A stretch of DNA of 44,315 nucleotides from an uncultured Microcaldota archaeon (GTDB lineage: Archaea > Micrarchaeota > Micrarchaeia > Burarchaeales > Fermentimicrarchaeaceae), in the NCBI GenBank assembly GCA_903921825.1, contig CAIXRF010000038.1:1-44315 (forward strand). The letters are read 5' to 3'. The translations under genes were made by a program, and so were the position numbers. Position 1 is the first letter of the stretch; the number at the start of each line of letters is the position of its first letter. A model generated the notes under the pieces. It was not told where the DNA came from. It ran no database searches and was given only the letters and a program-made list of their open reading frames with translations. Of the stretch, positions 1-9,489 are shown piece by piece.

Positions 1-135
1 GAGAGTTAGCGTGAGCGGCCTGCCCTGGCGGAAGTCCATGTAGCTGTCCGGGCATGAGAGCCTCAGGTCATTCCAGCCCGCGAAAGCGGATGATGCGAGC
101 AGCAAAAGCGCTGCCGCAAGCGCCAGTTTTCTCAT
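1..135 (-). CDS. N-terminal fragment of a secreted protein (runs off window)
   Basis: Minus strand from ATG at 135 reads MRKLALAAALLLLASSAFAGWNDLRLSCPDSYMDFRQGRPLTLTL, a classic signal peptide; open to window edge. Confidence 0.6.
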   Translation of the reverse strand, partial: MRKLALAAALLLLASSAFAGWNDLRLSCPDSYMDFRQGRPLTLTL

Positions 136-182
136 CGTAGGAATTTCCCCGGCGGCTTATTAATAGCTTGCCGTCAAAATAA

Positions 183-1118
183 ATGACGATGGCGGTTCTC
201 GAATTCGGAAAGGACGGGAAGAAGAACAGTAGGTATGTTGCCGAGCTTTTCGTGCTCTACTCAGCGATGGTGCTCGCGCTCTACGTATTCCTCTCCATGT
301 TCTCCGCGCTCTTCATACAGAGCGACAACCAGTTCATCATGGGCGTTGGGGCGGCGACGTACATCGCGAACATCTACATGTGCCACCAGCTCCCCGAGCG
401 CACGCTCACGCTTTTCGGCCAGCACATGGGCCTGTGCGAGCGCTGCATGGCAATCATGGTAGGCGCGCTCCTCGCTTATCCTGCCGCTTTCTGGAGGAGG
501 AGATTTCCGGCGTTCATGCTCTCGAAGTGGTTCGTCCTTCTCGCGCTCATCCCCATAGGGGTGGATGGAGTAGGGCAGTTCCTCGGGATGTGGGAGAGCA
601 CCGCGGCCGTGCGCGTAGCAACGGGCTTCCTCTCCGCATTTGCCATCCTGTATTTCCTGGTTGCGGAGATTCTGGAGAGGTTCAGCATAGGAAAGGGGTT
701 CCTGCGCCGCGGAGTCGTAATCCCCGCGCTCATCCCCTTCGCGGCGCTGGTGGTCGTGGTCGCGGCCATCTCGCTCTTCGTCGGCTCCCAATACCACAGC
801 GAGGGGGAGTTCATCCAGAAGGCGATGGATGCGGACAGGAACGCGAGTTTTTATGAGGCTCATTACATCGCGCCGCATGCATTCTCGCTTTCGATAAGGA
901 GCGACCCCTTCCTCGCAACCTACAACGACCCGGTGCTCATGGACGTTTCCAGCCTTGGGACGAGCAGCCATGAATTTGGCGGATGGGCAGTGCTTGCCCT
1001 TGACGAGCCGTCAAAGCACGTGGGAAAATATGCCTTCGTTTCCGGCGGGAAGGGAATCTATTACTACTCAGATGCGTGGAGCGGGCAGCTCGTTGGCGCG
1101 AGAAGCCACGGCTCCTAG
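183..1118 (+). CDS. DUF2085-like multi-pass membrane protein
   Basis: CHQLPERTLTLFGQHMGLCERCMAIMVGALLAYP motif, several TM helices. Confidence 0.7.
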   Translation: MTMAVLEFGKDGKKNSRYVAELFVLYSAMVLALYVFLSMFSALFIQSDNQFIMGVGAATYIANIYMCHQLPERTLTLFGQHMGLCERCMAIMVGALLAYPAAFWRRRFPAFMLSKWFVLLALIPIGVDGVGQFLGMWESTAAVRVATGFLSAFAILYFLVAEILERFSIGKGFLRRGVVIPALIPFAALVVVVAAISLFVGSQYHSEGEFIQKAMDADRNASFYEAHYIAPHAFSLSIRSDPFLATYNDPVLMDVSSLGTSSHEFGGWAVLALDEPSKHVGKYAFVSGGKGIYYYSDAWSGQLVGARSHGS

Positions 1119-2305
1119 GAGACGACGCTCTCCACTTCGAACTTTCCGCCCGATTTTTTGCCAAGAAGGAAGAATTCCTTCCCGATTAAGGAGTCATGCT
1201 TCAGCTTCAGGACAGTTGCAAATTCGATGTCATCCGCAAGGTTCTTGATGCCGGCGAGCCGTGAGGCAGCCCTGCCGGAAAGCTCGGCATCAATCTTCCC
1301 GCTCCCGTCTTCGAAGCGGCAGAGGAGGTAGAAGCGCTCCTGCGGGTTTGGCGGGGTGTGCGAAAGAATCTCCGCGAGGGTGGCGCGCACCTCGCACTTG
1401 TCCCCGTCCTTCAAATCCGAGATCTTCACGAGCGGGACCTTCAGTATCTCCTCTCTGCCGGCGACCTTGGCGTCCCTTGGGCCTATGACGAGCCGCCCGG
1501 CCCAGTTGACGTGCAGCTCCGGCGCGCCATTCTGCGAATTGCGCACGTAGCCGTTCTCGACCTTCACGATGTCGTTCACCTTCAGCCGCTCGAGCGCGAG
1601 CGAGTTCGCATCCCAGAGCGCGAGGCGCATCGTCGCAGTGTCGTCGCCTACGAGGCAGGAGGAAACGCTCCCCATCTTCCCGTTGCGCTCGAACTCGGTC
1701 CGCTTTCCCAGCTCGAGAACGCGGGCGACGACCTCCACGTCCTGCGCACCATCGGAGAGGTCCTTCAATTTCAGGAGCTTGGCCTCCTTCTTCTCGTGCG
1801 CCGCGCTCCTGCGGATGCTTCCGGAGAGGCCGAGATGGAGCTCAATCCCTCCGACAAGCGAGGGCTTGACGTATGCGTTCCGTATATCGACAGTATCGCC
1901 CTTCTCTATGTTACCTTTTTCAACGCTCTCGGCGTCGCGGTTCCAAAGCACGAGCCGCATCATGCCGGAGTCGTCCTCCACAACCATGTTCACGACGCTG
2001 CCCTTTTTCCCGTTGCGCTCGAACGTGCGGAGGGCGTATGCGCGCTTCACCGTGCACAGGAGATTCACGTTCCTGCTCTTCTCGTTGAGCTGGAGGATTT
2101 TAGTCAGTTGCAGCGGCTGCGGGGCGACCTCGACGTCCAGCCCGTGCTCCTTCGCAATCGCATAGACGGCGGCCTGCTCATTGAGAAGGCCCGCGAACTC
2201 CTCCTGTTTCTGCGCGACCATCTGCGCGAGGCGCTGCGGGGTTATGCCCCTTTCGCGCTGGAGCCTCTCCCTAAGGGGGCCGGTCTCCTGCAAGAATTCG
2301 AGCAT
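1115..2305 (-). CDS. RPA/replication factor A-like OB-fold ssDNA-binding protein
   Basis: Repeated OB-fold motifs (F.RNGKKGSV.N.VVEDDSG.MRLVLW; FERNGKMGSVSSCLVGDDTATMRLALWD) and N-terminal helical domain. Confidence 0.8.
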   Translation of the reverse strand: MLEFLQETGPLRERLQRERGITPQRLAQMVAQKQEEFAGLLNEQAAVYAIAKEHGLDVEVAPQPLQLTKILQLNEKSRNVNLLCTVKRAYALRTFERNGKKGSVVNMVVEDDSGMMRLVLWNRDAESVEKGNIEKGDTVDIRNAYVKPSLVGGIELHLGLSGSIRRSAAHEKKEAKLLKLKDLSDGAQDVEVVARVLELGKRTEFERNGKMGSVSSCLVGDDTATMRLALWDANSLALERLKVNDIVKVENGYVRNSQNGAPELHVNWAGRLVIGPRDAKVAGREEILKVPLVKISDLKDGDKCEVRATLAEILSHTPPNPQERFYLLCRFEDGSGKIDAELSGRAASRLAGIKNLADDIEFATVLKLKHDSLIGKEFFLLGKKSGGKFEVESVVS

Positions 2306-2390
2306 GCGTTTCTATTGCCCGGGGAGGTTAAAATAATGCGCGGTGGGCGCTGGTATTTATTTGTGGAAGGGCAGAATTTATGCCGTGGGC

Positions 2391-2984
2391 ATGCAGAAGA
2401 CTATTGAAAAGAATTATACCGAGCCTTCGATATGGCAGCACCTGCAGTTGCTGAAGACCGGGAAGGGCTTGCGAAAGCTTGCGCTCAGCACGGACGACGT
2501 GAAGCTGAGGTGGCACGCACTTGACAAGCTCCTGGAGAGGGAAAACTGGCCCGAGCTCTGGGAAGTGGTGTTCCGCTCAAAGGAAAGGCCCTGGGTGCGG
2601 GAAGAGGTTAGGGAGAGGCTTTTCTCCCGCCGCGTAGAGGAGAAAGACGCGAAGGAAGTTGGGGACAAGCTGAAGGAGAGGGTGTGCTTCTCTACACATA
2701 AGGGGAACAGGGGGCGGAAGCCGGAGATAGACGCGGAGGCGGCAGGGCTGCTCAGCGACTGGCTGGCCTGGAACCGGATGTGGGCGCCGCTCGGGAGCAT
2801 CTCGCTGTTTGCTTGCAGTGCTGCCAATAAGGCGGCAGAAGCGCGGCTTAAGAGGCTGACGAAGGAGGAGGCTGCGCATGTTCGTGCGTCCAATCCGGAT
2901 AAGGCACATGAACTAGTGCACGAGAATGATGCTATCAAGGACCCCGAGGTTAGGAAGCGCCTTGGGGAGAAGAAGGAAAGCTAA
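2391..2984 (+). CDS. hypothetical protein, helical
   Basis: ORF with internal ATG at 2391 (MQKTIEKNYTEPSIWQHLQLLKTGKG...); no recognised family. Confidence 0.5.
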   Translation: MQKTIEKNYTEPSIWQHLQLLKTGKGLRKLALSTDDVKLRWHALDKLLERENWPELWEVVFRSKERPWVREEVRERLFSRRVEEKDAKEVGDKLKERVCFSTHKGNRGRKPEIDAEAAGLLSDWLAWNRMWAPLGSISLFACSAANKAAEARLKRLTKEEAAHVRASNPDKAHELVHENDAIKDPEVRKRLGEKKES

Positions 2985-2998
2985 GGGAGTGGCGCGCC

Positions 2999-3571
2999 AT
3001 GGACGATTTCGAGAAAATCAGCGAAGGCGTTTTCGTTGCCTACGGGCAAGATTTCTGCTCGAATGTCTACCTGCTGGCGGATGGCAGGCGCATGCTGCTC
3101 ATGGACTCCGGGAGTGGCATCTCGATGCCGCTGCTTGATGAAGTGCTCACGCATTACAAGGTGGAGCGCGTGCTCCTCACGCATGGGCATGCGGACCACA
3201 TAGGCGGCATGGTTTACATAAGCGCTGACGGATACCTGCACAAGGCGGACTTTGGGATGCTGCGAGAGCTGAACTCCTTCATGCCAAATTACAAGCCGCC
3301 GAACAATATTGATAAGATGGATTTCAGCTCGCTGAAGTTTGGGAAGTTTGAGCTGGAAGTAATTCACACGCCGGGGCATACGCCGGGTTCGGTGTGCTTC
3401 TATGAGAGGAAGGAGAGACTGCTCTTCTCAGGTGATACGCTCTTCGCTGGCGGGGACGTGGGGCGCACGGACTTGCCGGGCGGGGACGAGGGGGAGCTCC
3501 GGGAGTCGCTGGAAAAGCTGGAGAAGGTAAAGCGCGCGAGGCTGTGCCCCGGGCACGGGCCGCTGGAGTGA
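2999..3571 (+). CDS. metallo-beta-lactamase fold hydrolase (glyoxalase II-like)
   Basis: LTHGHADHIGG, HTPGHTPGSVCFY, LFSGDTLFAGGDVGRTDLPGG motifs. Confidence 0.9.
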   Translation: MDDFEKISEGVFVAYGQDFCSNVYLLADGRRMLLMDSGSGISMPLLDEVLTHYKVERVLLTHGHADHIGGMVYISADGYLHKADFGMLRELNSFMPNYKPPNNIDKMDFSSLKFGKFELEVIHTPGHTPGSVCFYERKERLLFSGDTLFAGGDVGRTDLPGGDEGELRESLEKLEKVKRARLCPGHGPLE

Positions 3572-3602
3572 ATTTAAATACCTCGCAGGCGAATTTTAGG
3601 CG

Positions 3603-4697
3603 ATGGCAAACAGCAAGAAGGGGAGTGGCAAAAAGGGCCTTGCCGAGGCCGCGAAGAAGATGCAGTTCCGCGTCTCCACCAGGAAGGCGCTCGAGGAGGC
3701 CGAGGAGAAAAAGGAGGCCCCGCTTAGCCTAGTGACCGGGGCGAGCGGAAGGCTCGGCAGCTACCTTGTGAAGGCACTGCTGGAGAAGGGCGAGAGGGTC
3801 CGCGTGCTCCACAGGCAAGGAAGCAGTGCGGAATACCCGGAAGGGGTGGAGGTTGCGGAAGGCGACCTCGCGGACAAGGAGTCCCTTCTGAGGGCGGTGG
3901 ACGGCACGGAATATGTCTACCACCTTGCGGCGCTCGTGAGCTACACTGCGCCGCTTGAGGAGCTGCTTGACGTTAACTATAGGGGAACGAGGAACCTGCT
4001 CGAGGCGTGCAGGAGCAGGGCATACAGGCTGAAGAGATTTGTTTTCGTGAGCTCAATCTCGGTTTATGGGAAAGAGATAGACAGCCTGCCGGCGAACGAG
4101 GGCACGGAGATGCAGCCCACTGACAATTATGGCGTGTCGAAGATGATGGCGGAGCAGGTGGTCGCACAGTACGGCGGGAAGGTGCCGGCGGCGATACTCA
4201 GGCCCGCAGTGATCTATGGCGAGGGGTTTGACGAGGCCTACGTCCCGGTGCTGAAGGCGCTCGAGGGCGGCAAGATGCAGCTCATAGACGGCGGGAAGAA
4301 CGTGATTCCTTTCGTGCACGTGCTCGATGTGGTGCAGGCGATGCTCCTCGCGGCGAAGGCAGATAGGGCCGGCGGCAACACCTACGTGATAGCCGGGGAC
4401 GAAAGGCTCACGCAGAAGCAGGTCTTCGAGATTGCGTGCAAATACCTTGGCGTGCAGCCTCCTGCGTCGGGAACATCGAGCGGAATGCTGAAGTTCAAGC
4501 TGGGAATCGCGAAGTTCTTCGGAAAGCTTTCAGGAAGCGAACCGCAGATGATTGGCGACTACATAGATGTGCTTGCGGCGGACAGGCAGTTCGACATCGC
4601 GAAGGCGAAGGCGGAGCTGGGCTATGCCCCCCGCGTGAAGCTCGAGGACGGGATAAGGGAGATGGTGGAATATTATAGGCGGAAGAAGGTGGTTTGA
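3603..4697 (+). CDS. NAD-dependent epimerase/dehydratase (extended SDR)
   Basis: VTGASGRLGSYLVKALL Rossmann motif, YGVSKMMAEQ active site; ~40 aa K-rich N-terminal extension. Confidence 0.85.
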   Translation: MANSKKGSGKKGLAEAAKKMQFRVSTRKALEEAEEKKEAPLSLVTGASGRLGSYLVKALLEKGERVRVLHRQGSSAEYPEGVEVAEGDLADKESLLRAVDGTEYVYHLAALVSYTAPLEELLDVNYRGTRNLLEACRSRAYRLKRFVFVSSISVYGKEIDSLPANEGTEMQPTDNYGVSKMMAEQVVAQYGGKVPAAILRPAVIYGEGFDEAYVPVLKALEGGKMQLIDGGKNVIPFVHVLDVVQAMLLAAKADRAGGNTYVIAGDERLTQKQVFEIACKYLGVQPPASGTSSGMLKFKLGIAKFFGKLSGSEPQMIGDYIDVLAADRQFDIAKAKAELGYAPRVKLEDGIREMVEYYRRKKVV

Positions 4698-5473
4698 TGA
4701 TTGCGATGGGCAAGACCGAGAAATACATAAACGAGCGGATAGGGAAGCACGGCGCAATCCTCTCCGTAATCATAGACCCCGTGGACTGGCCGTCGCCCGA
4801 TGATGCGGTGAAGGCTGGCGTGGCCGCGAGCGAGGCCGGTGCGGACCTCGTTGCGGTAGGGGGAAGCATGGGCGCACAGGGCGAGCTGCTGGACGTGGTC
4901 ACGAAGGACATTAAGGCGAAGGCGCACGTGCCCGTTGTGCTGTTCCCGGGGAATATTGCAACTCTGACGAGATATGCGGATGCGGTGTATTTCATGAGCC
5001 TGCTCAACTCCCGCAACCCCTACTGGATATCGCAGGCGCAGACGCTCGCCGCGCCCATCGTGAAAAGGATGGGCATAGAGCCGCTGCCCGTCGGATACAT
5101 TGTTGTCGAGCCGGGCGGGACGGTGGGCTGGGTCGGCGACGCGAACCTCGTGCCGAGGAGCAAGCCCGCAATCGCAGCGGCGCTCGCGCTCGCCGGGCAG
5201 TATGGCGGGTGCAGGATCATCTTCACGGACGCGGGCTCCGCGTCGCAGCTGGGCCCGGTCCCAGTTGAGATGGTTTCGGCCGTTGCAAGGGTGGTGGACG
5301 TCCCCTATCTGGTCGCGGGAGGGATAAGGACGCCGCAGCAGGCTGCCGACATAATAAAGGCTGGCGCGGACTGGGTGCAGATAGGGACGGCGGTCGAGAA
5401 GTCGAAGGACGCGGGCAAGTCCATCGCGGAGTTCGCAAAGGCAGTGAGGGGAGCGGGGGCTGAAAAGCGATGA
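4694..5473 (+). CDS. geranylgeranylglyceryl phosphate synthase
   Basis: IDPVDWPSPDDAVKAG, VLFPGN, YIVVEPGGTVGWVGDAN, VAGGIRTPQQAADIIKAGADWVQIGTAVE; ATGA overlap with previous gene. Confidence 0.9.
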   Translation: MMIAMGKTEKYINERIGKHGAILSVIIDPVDWPSPDDAVKAGVAASEAGADLVAVGGSMGAQGELLDVVTKDIKAKAHVPVVLFPGNIATLTRYADAVYFMSLLNSRNPYWISQAQTLAAPIVKRMGIEPLPVGYIVVEPGGTVGWVGDANLVPRSKPAIAAALALAGQYGGCRIIFTDAGSASQLGPVPVEMVSAVARVVDVPYLVAGGIRTPQQAADIIKAGADWVQIGTAVEKSKDAGKSIAEFAKAVRGAGAEKR

Positions 5474-6729
5474 GCGCAGAGATTGAGTTCCTTCAGCGCA
5501 TCCTCCTCTCAATGGCTGCGGGCGCGCTGATAGGGATAGAGCGGGAATACACGAAGCACCAGCAGACAGTGGGTGCGCGCTCGTTCGCACTCGTTTCGCT
5601 CCTCGGCTGCCTGAGCGTAATCCTCTCGCAGCCCGTGCTCTTCGCGCTCCCCATCGAGCTGCCCTTCCTCCCTTACATCGGCCTCGTGGCCGTGATAGGC
5701 TACGCATTCCTCATTTACTACTTCCTGGCGAAGAAGGAGTTCTTCGGGATTACGACTACACTCGCGCTCCCCCTTGCGTACACTTTCGGCATGTTTATAG
5801 GCTACGGCTTCTTCGTCGTCGCAATAATCGGCGCGGTTGTGACTACATTGCTTCTCTATTCGAGAAGGTATTCGCACCTGTTCGTCCAGCAGCTTACCGA
5901 GGTTGAGGTCGCGGACGCGCTGCAGTTCGCCATAGTGCTGTTCATAGCCTACCCTCTGCTAAGCGACTCGCCCCTTCTCTTCTTCGGGCTCGCGCTTCCG
6001 CTCAAGAAGTTTGTCGAGATAATCATCATCCTCTCGCTCATATCATTCCTCGGCTTCCTGGTGGTGAGGTTCATCGGCCAGCGGGCCATCCCGCTCACTG
6101 GCTTCTTTGCGGGTTTCGTGAGCGCGCTCGCGGTCACGGCATCGCTTTCCGAGCGCTCCAGGCAGGCGAGGGTGGACCAGTGGGTCCTCTGCGCGGGGAT
6201 AGCAGCGGCGAACATTGCCAGCCTGCTCGGCGACGTGCTCGTCCTGCTATACATCAGCGTCCCGCTGCTCTCCACGCTCTACCCGACGTATGCGGTAATG
6301 GTGCTCGCCCTTCTCCTTGCGTCGCTTCCTTTCTTCAAGCACCAGCCGAACAAGGCATTTACGATAAAGCTCGACCAGCCGTTTTCGGTGATATCGGGGC
6401 TGAAATTCGCCCTCGTTATCTTCGTCATAATGGTAGTGACGCAGTACATCTCGGCGATGGGCTCAAGCGCGCTCTACGTGGCGTCGTTCTTCGCCGGAAT
6501 CGTGAGCATAACCTCCGTCGTCGTTTCGCTCTCGCTGCAGGCGTCGCTGGGAAGCCTCTCCCTTAGCGAGGCCGCGCGCGGCATCTTCCTTGCGATTGCA
6601 GGCGGCTGGCTGATGAAGGCAGGAACAGTTGCGGTTGGCGCATCTCCGGAGCTCAGGAAGCGCATCTTCCCGGTGCTCGTGCTCGCGCTAGGAGCGGGAA
6701 TAGCGGCGCTTCTGCTCACTGTTCATTAG
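5470..6729 (+). CDS. MgtC/SapB-DUF4010 family membrane protein
   Basis: N-terminal AAGALIGIEREYTKHQQTVGARSFALVSLLGCL (MgtC-like) followed by DUF4010-like TM region. Confidence 0.85.
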   Translation: MSAEIEFLQRILLSMAAGALIGIEREYTKHQQTVGARSFALVSLLGCLSVILSQPVLFALPIELPFLPYIGLVAVIGYAFLIYYFLAKKEFFGITTTLALPLAYTFGMFIGYGFFVVAIIGAVVTTLLLYSRRYSHLFVQQLTEVEVADALQFAIVLFIAYPLLSDSPLLFFGLALPLKKFVEIIIILSLISFLGFLVVRFIGQRAIPLTGFFAGFVSALAVTASLSERSRQARVDQWVLCAGIAAANIASLLGDVLVLLYISVPLLSTLYPTYAVMVLALLLASLPFFKHQPNKAFTIKLDQPFSVISGLKFALVIFVIMVVTQYISAMGSSALYVASFFAGIVSITSVVVSLSLQASLGSLSLSEAARGIFLAIAGGWLMKAGTVAVGASPELRKRIFPVLVLALGAGIAALLLTVH

Positions 6730-6752
6730 CAATAACGCTGAAAGAGTGCAAA

Positions 6753-7016
6753 TCAGTCCTTCTCCTTGGATAGCGCCTTCTTCACGTTCCGGTCCAGCTG
6801 CAGGACCTCGCGCACGGTCAGCTTCGCGCCGATGAGGCTCTTCAAAATCGCGTTCTTCTTCCCCATGCGCCGCCTGAGCGCCTCGCGCGTAATGCTGCTC
6901 CAGTTGAGCTCCGGGCGGCGCTCTATCATTTCCTGCATTCTCCGGGTGTGGCCGATGGGCATGGGAGAAGAATCCGAACCGCCGCTTATTAACCTACCTT
7001 TCCACCACGCTTTCAT
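6753..7016 (-). CDS. VapB-like ribbon-helix-helix protein
   Basis: MQEMIERRPELNWSSITREALRRRM resembles archaeal VapB-type RHH; start assigned at ATG 7016. Confidence 0.55.
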   Translation of the reverse strand: MKAWWKGRLISGGSDSSPMPIGHTRRMQEMIERRPELNWSSITREALRRRMGKKNAILKSLIGAKLTVREVLQLDRNVKKALSKEKD

Positions 7017-7018
7017 AG

Positions 7019-8266
7019 TTACTTTCCGAGCGCGGCTTCGGAGAGCTTGTAGGCGCAGTATTCTCCGCACATGGAGCACGCCTCGCTCCGGCTTTTCCTC
7101 CGTTTCCTGTATTCCTTCGCCTTTCCGTTCTCCAGCGCGAGCTCGAACTGCCTCTTCCAGTCCAGCTTCCACCTCGCCCTGCTCATCTCGAGGTCGCGCT
7201 TGGAGTCCATCCGCTTTATTATGTCCGCGGAGTGGGCGGCGATGCGCGCAGCTATGACCCCTTCGCGCACGTCGGCCAGGTCGGGGAGCGCGACGTGCTC
7301 GCTGGGCGTGACTACGCACAGGAAGTCCGCGCCCGCGGCGGCCGCAACAGTGCCTCCGATTGCCGCGCTTATGTGGTCGTAGCCAACGGCCACGTCGGTG
7401 ACGAGCGGGCCGAGCACGTAGTAAGGAACGCCAGCGCAGAGCCGTTTCTGCATGCGGACGTTCGCCTCTATCTTGCTCAGCGGCATGTGCCCCGGCCCCT
7501 CGCAGATGACCTGCACCCCTGCCTTCAGCGCGCGCTTCACGAGCTTTCCCTGCACGATGAGCTCGAGCATCTGCGCGCTGTCGCCCGCATCCGCGATGCA
7601 TCCTGGCCTGAGCGCGTCGCCAAGCGAAAGCACGACGTCGCGCTCCTTCAGGATTTCGAGGACGGCATCAAAATTCTCTAGGTAAGGATTCTCTTTCCTG
7701 TTCGCGGCCATCCACGCGGCGAGGAAGCACCCGCCGCGGCTGACCACCTTGAGCTCCCGTTTCTTCGCGAGCTCCGCACCCCTCGTCGTAATTGCGGCAT
7801 GGACTGTGACGAAGTCGGAGAGCTTGGCGTGCCTCTCGAGCGCGCGCAGGAAGTCTTCCTCATCCAGGTCCGCTATCCCCTTCCGCTTCTTCTTTCCATC
7901 GAGCATTGCAGAGTATATCGGAACGCTGCCCACTGGGATTCGTGAGGCGCGCGCAATCCTGCGGAGCAGGCCGTCCGCGTCGCCGGCTATGCTAAGGTCC
8001 ATCACCGTGTCCGCGCCCGCATCCTCCGCGGCCCTGGCCTTCGCGAGTTCCTCCCGCGGGCTGGCGCGGTCTGGCGACATGCCGACGTTCGCGTTCGTCT
8101 TCGTCCTCAGCCCTTCGCCGATGCCGACGGCATTTCCCCTCCGCATCAGGACGATCCTGCCCGCGGCGGCCTTCCGCCTGACGAAGTCCGCACTGAGCCC
8201 CTCGGCCTTCGCGACTTCCTTGGCCTCGGGCGTGAGAATACCTTTGCGGGCATCGAGAATCTGCAT
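7019..8266 (-). CDS. thiC: phosphomethylpyrimidine synthase ThiC
   Basis: TKTNANVGMSPD, SLGDALRPGCIADAGD, CEGPGHMPL, C-terminal CSMCGEYCA Fe-S motif. Confidence 0.95.
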   Translation of the reverse strand: MQILDARKGILTPEAKEVAKAEGLSADFVRRKAAAGRIVLMRRGNAVGIGEGLRTKTNANVGMSPDRASPREELAKARAAEDAGADTVMDLSIAGDADGLLRRIARASRIPVGSVPIYSAMLDGKKKRKGIADLDEEDFLRALERHAKLSDFVTVHAAITTRGAELAKKRELKVVSRGGCFLAAWMAANRKENPYLENFDAVLEILKERDVVLSLGDALRPGCIADAGDSAQMLELIVQGKLVKRALKAGVQVICEGPGHMPLSKIEANVRMQKRLCAGVPYYVLGPLVTDVAVGYDHISAAIGGTVAAAAGADFLCVVTPSEHVALPDLADVREGVIAARIAAHSADIIKRMDSKRDLEMSRARWKLDWKRQFELALENGKAKEYRKRRKSRSEACSMCGEYCAYKLSEAALGK

Positions 8267-8325
8267 AAACGGACACCTTGCGCAGGAGTTTTTATTACCC
8301 AGCAGTTAAATGGCTTTTGATTCGC

Positions 8326-9489
8326 ATGAACTGGGAACTGAAGCTCCTGTCGAAGCTGGTGGCGCTCGACACGGACTCGACGAAGAGGTCGAACTACTCG
8401 GAGTGCGCCGAACTCATAAAGGATGAGGCGGAAGGCTGTGGGTTTGCCGCGCGGATATGCGACGCGAAGAGGCTTGCGGAGGATGGGAAGCCGCGGCCGA
8501 ACGTAGTGGTTGATTTGGAGGCGGGGGCGAGGCAGACGCTCATCATCGCCACGCACTACGATGTCGTCCCCGCTGGGGGAGGGTGGAGGCGCCAGCCGTT
8601 CAAGCTGACCGTGGAGGGGGAGCGCGCATACGGGAGGGGCGCGAACGACGACAAGTCTGGGATAGTCGCAGCGCTCTCTGCGATGCGCGACCTGAGGAGG
8701 CTCGCGGAGTCGAAGGTGAACGTCCGGCTGCTCGCGACGTGCGACGAGGAGACGGGAGGGAAGCTCGGCGCGGGCTATCTCGCTGAGAGGGAGAAAATCC
8801 GGGGCAATGCGGTGCTCGTTGTGGATGCATCGCGCGATCTCATAGTGGGCGCGAGCGGGATAGTGTTCGGAAAAATTATTGTGAAGGGAAAGCAGGGGCA
8901 CGCAGGCTACCCGCACCGCGCGAAGAACGCGATAACGTATGCGCTGCCGTTCCTGCAGGACATGGAGAAGTTCGCGAGAATCCGCGAAAAGCACCTTTCC
9001 TTCCTAAAGGCGCCGAGGGGCGAGCCGAAGGAGCACCTGTGGGGCCGCTTCTCCATCACCATGCTGCGTGCCGGCGAAAAGGAGAACATAATTCCCGGAG
9101 AGGTGGAGGCGCGCTTTGACATGCGCCTCGTCCCCGAGGAGGGAACGAGGGGCGCGATAGACGAGCTGAAGGATTACTTCGGCAGGGCGAAGATAAGGAA
9201 CCAGGTTGATGCGCGGCTGCTGATTACTACGAAGCAGCCCGGCTACTACACGCGGCCTGACCACAAGTTCGTGGGCAATTTCCAGAAGGTCTTCCCGGAG
9301 GAGCCGAGCGCGATGCTCGGAGGGAACGACGGACGCTTCTTCACCGCGCGCGGAATACCCGCAATCTCGTTCGGGACGGGGAGGAAGGAATGCAACGTGC
9401 ACGGGAAGGACGAGTTCGTCTACCTGGATGACATCGAGCTCGTGAAGCACACGATATACAACCTGTGCGCGAACTGGGAGGATGTCTGA
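8326..9489 (+). CDS. M20 family peptidase (ArgE/DapE-like)
   Basis: TLIIATHYDVVPAG, YGRGANDDKSG, CDEETGG, HAGYPHRAKNAI motifs. Confidence 0.85.
   Translation: MNWELKLLSKLVALDTDSTKRSNYSECAELIKDEAEGCGFAARICDAKRLAEDGKPRPNVVVDLEAGARQTLIIATHYDVVPAGGGWRRQPFKLTVEGERAYGRGANDDKSGIVAALSAMRDLRRLAESKVNVRLLATCDEETGGKLGAGYLAEREKIRGNAVLVVDASRDLIVGASGIVFGKIIVKGKQGHAGYPHRAKNAITYALPFLQDMEKFARIREKHLSFLKAPRGEPKEHLWGRFSITMLRAGEKENIIPGEVEARFDMRLVPEEGTRGAIDELKDYFGRAKIRNQVDARLLITTKQPGYYTRPDHKFVGNFQKVFPEEPSAMLGGNDGRFFTARGIPAISFGTGRKECNVHGKDEFVYLDDIELVKHTIYNLCANWEDV

Noticed and set aside
8266-8326. Possible TPP riboswitch upstream of thiC
   Set aside because: Only ~60 bp separate thiC from the divergent M20 peptidase start and no thi-box-like sequence (CUGAGA / ACCUGAUC) was seen
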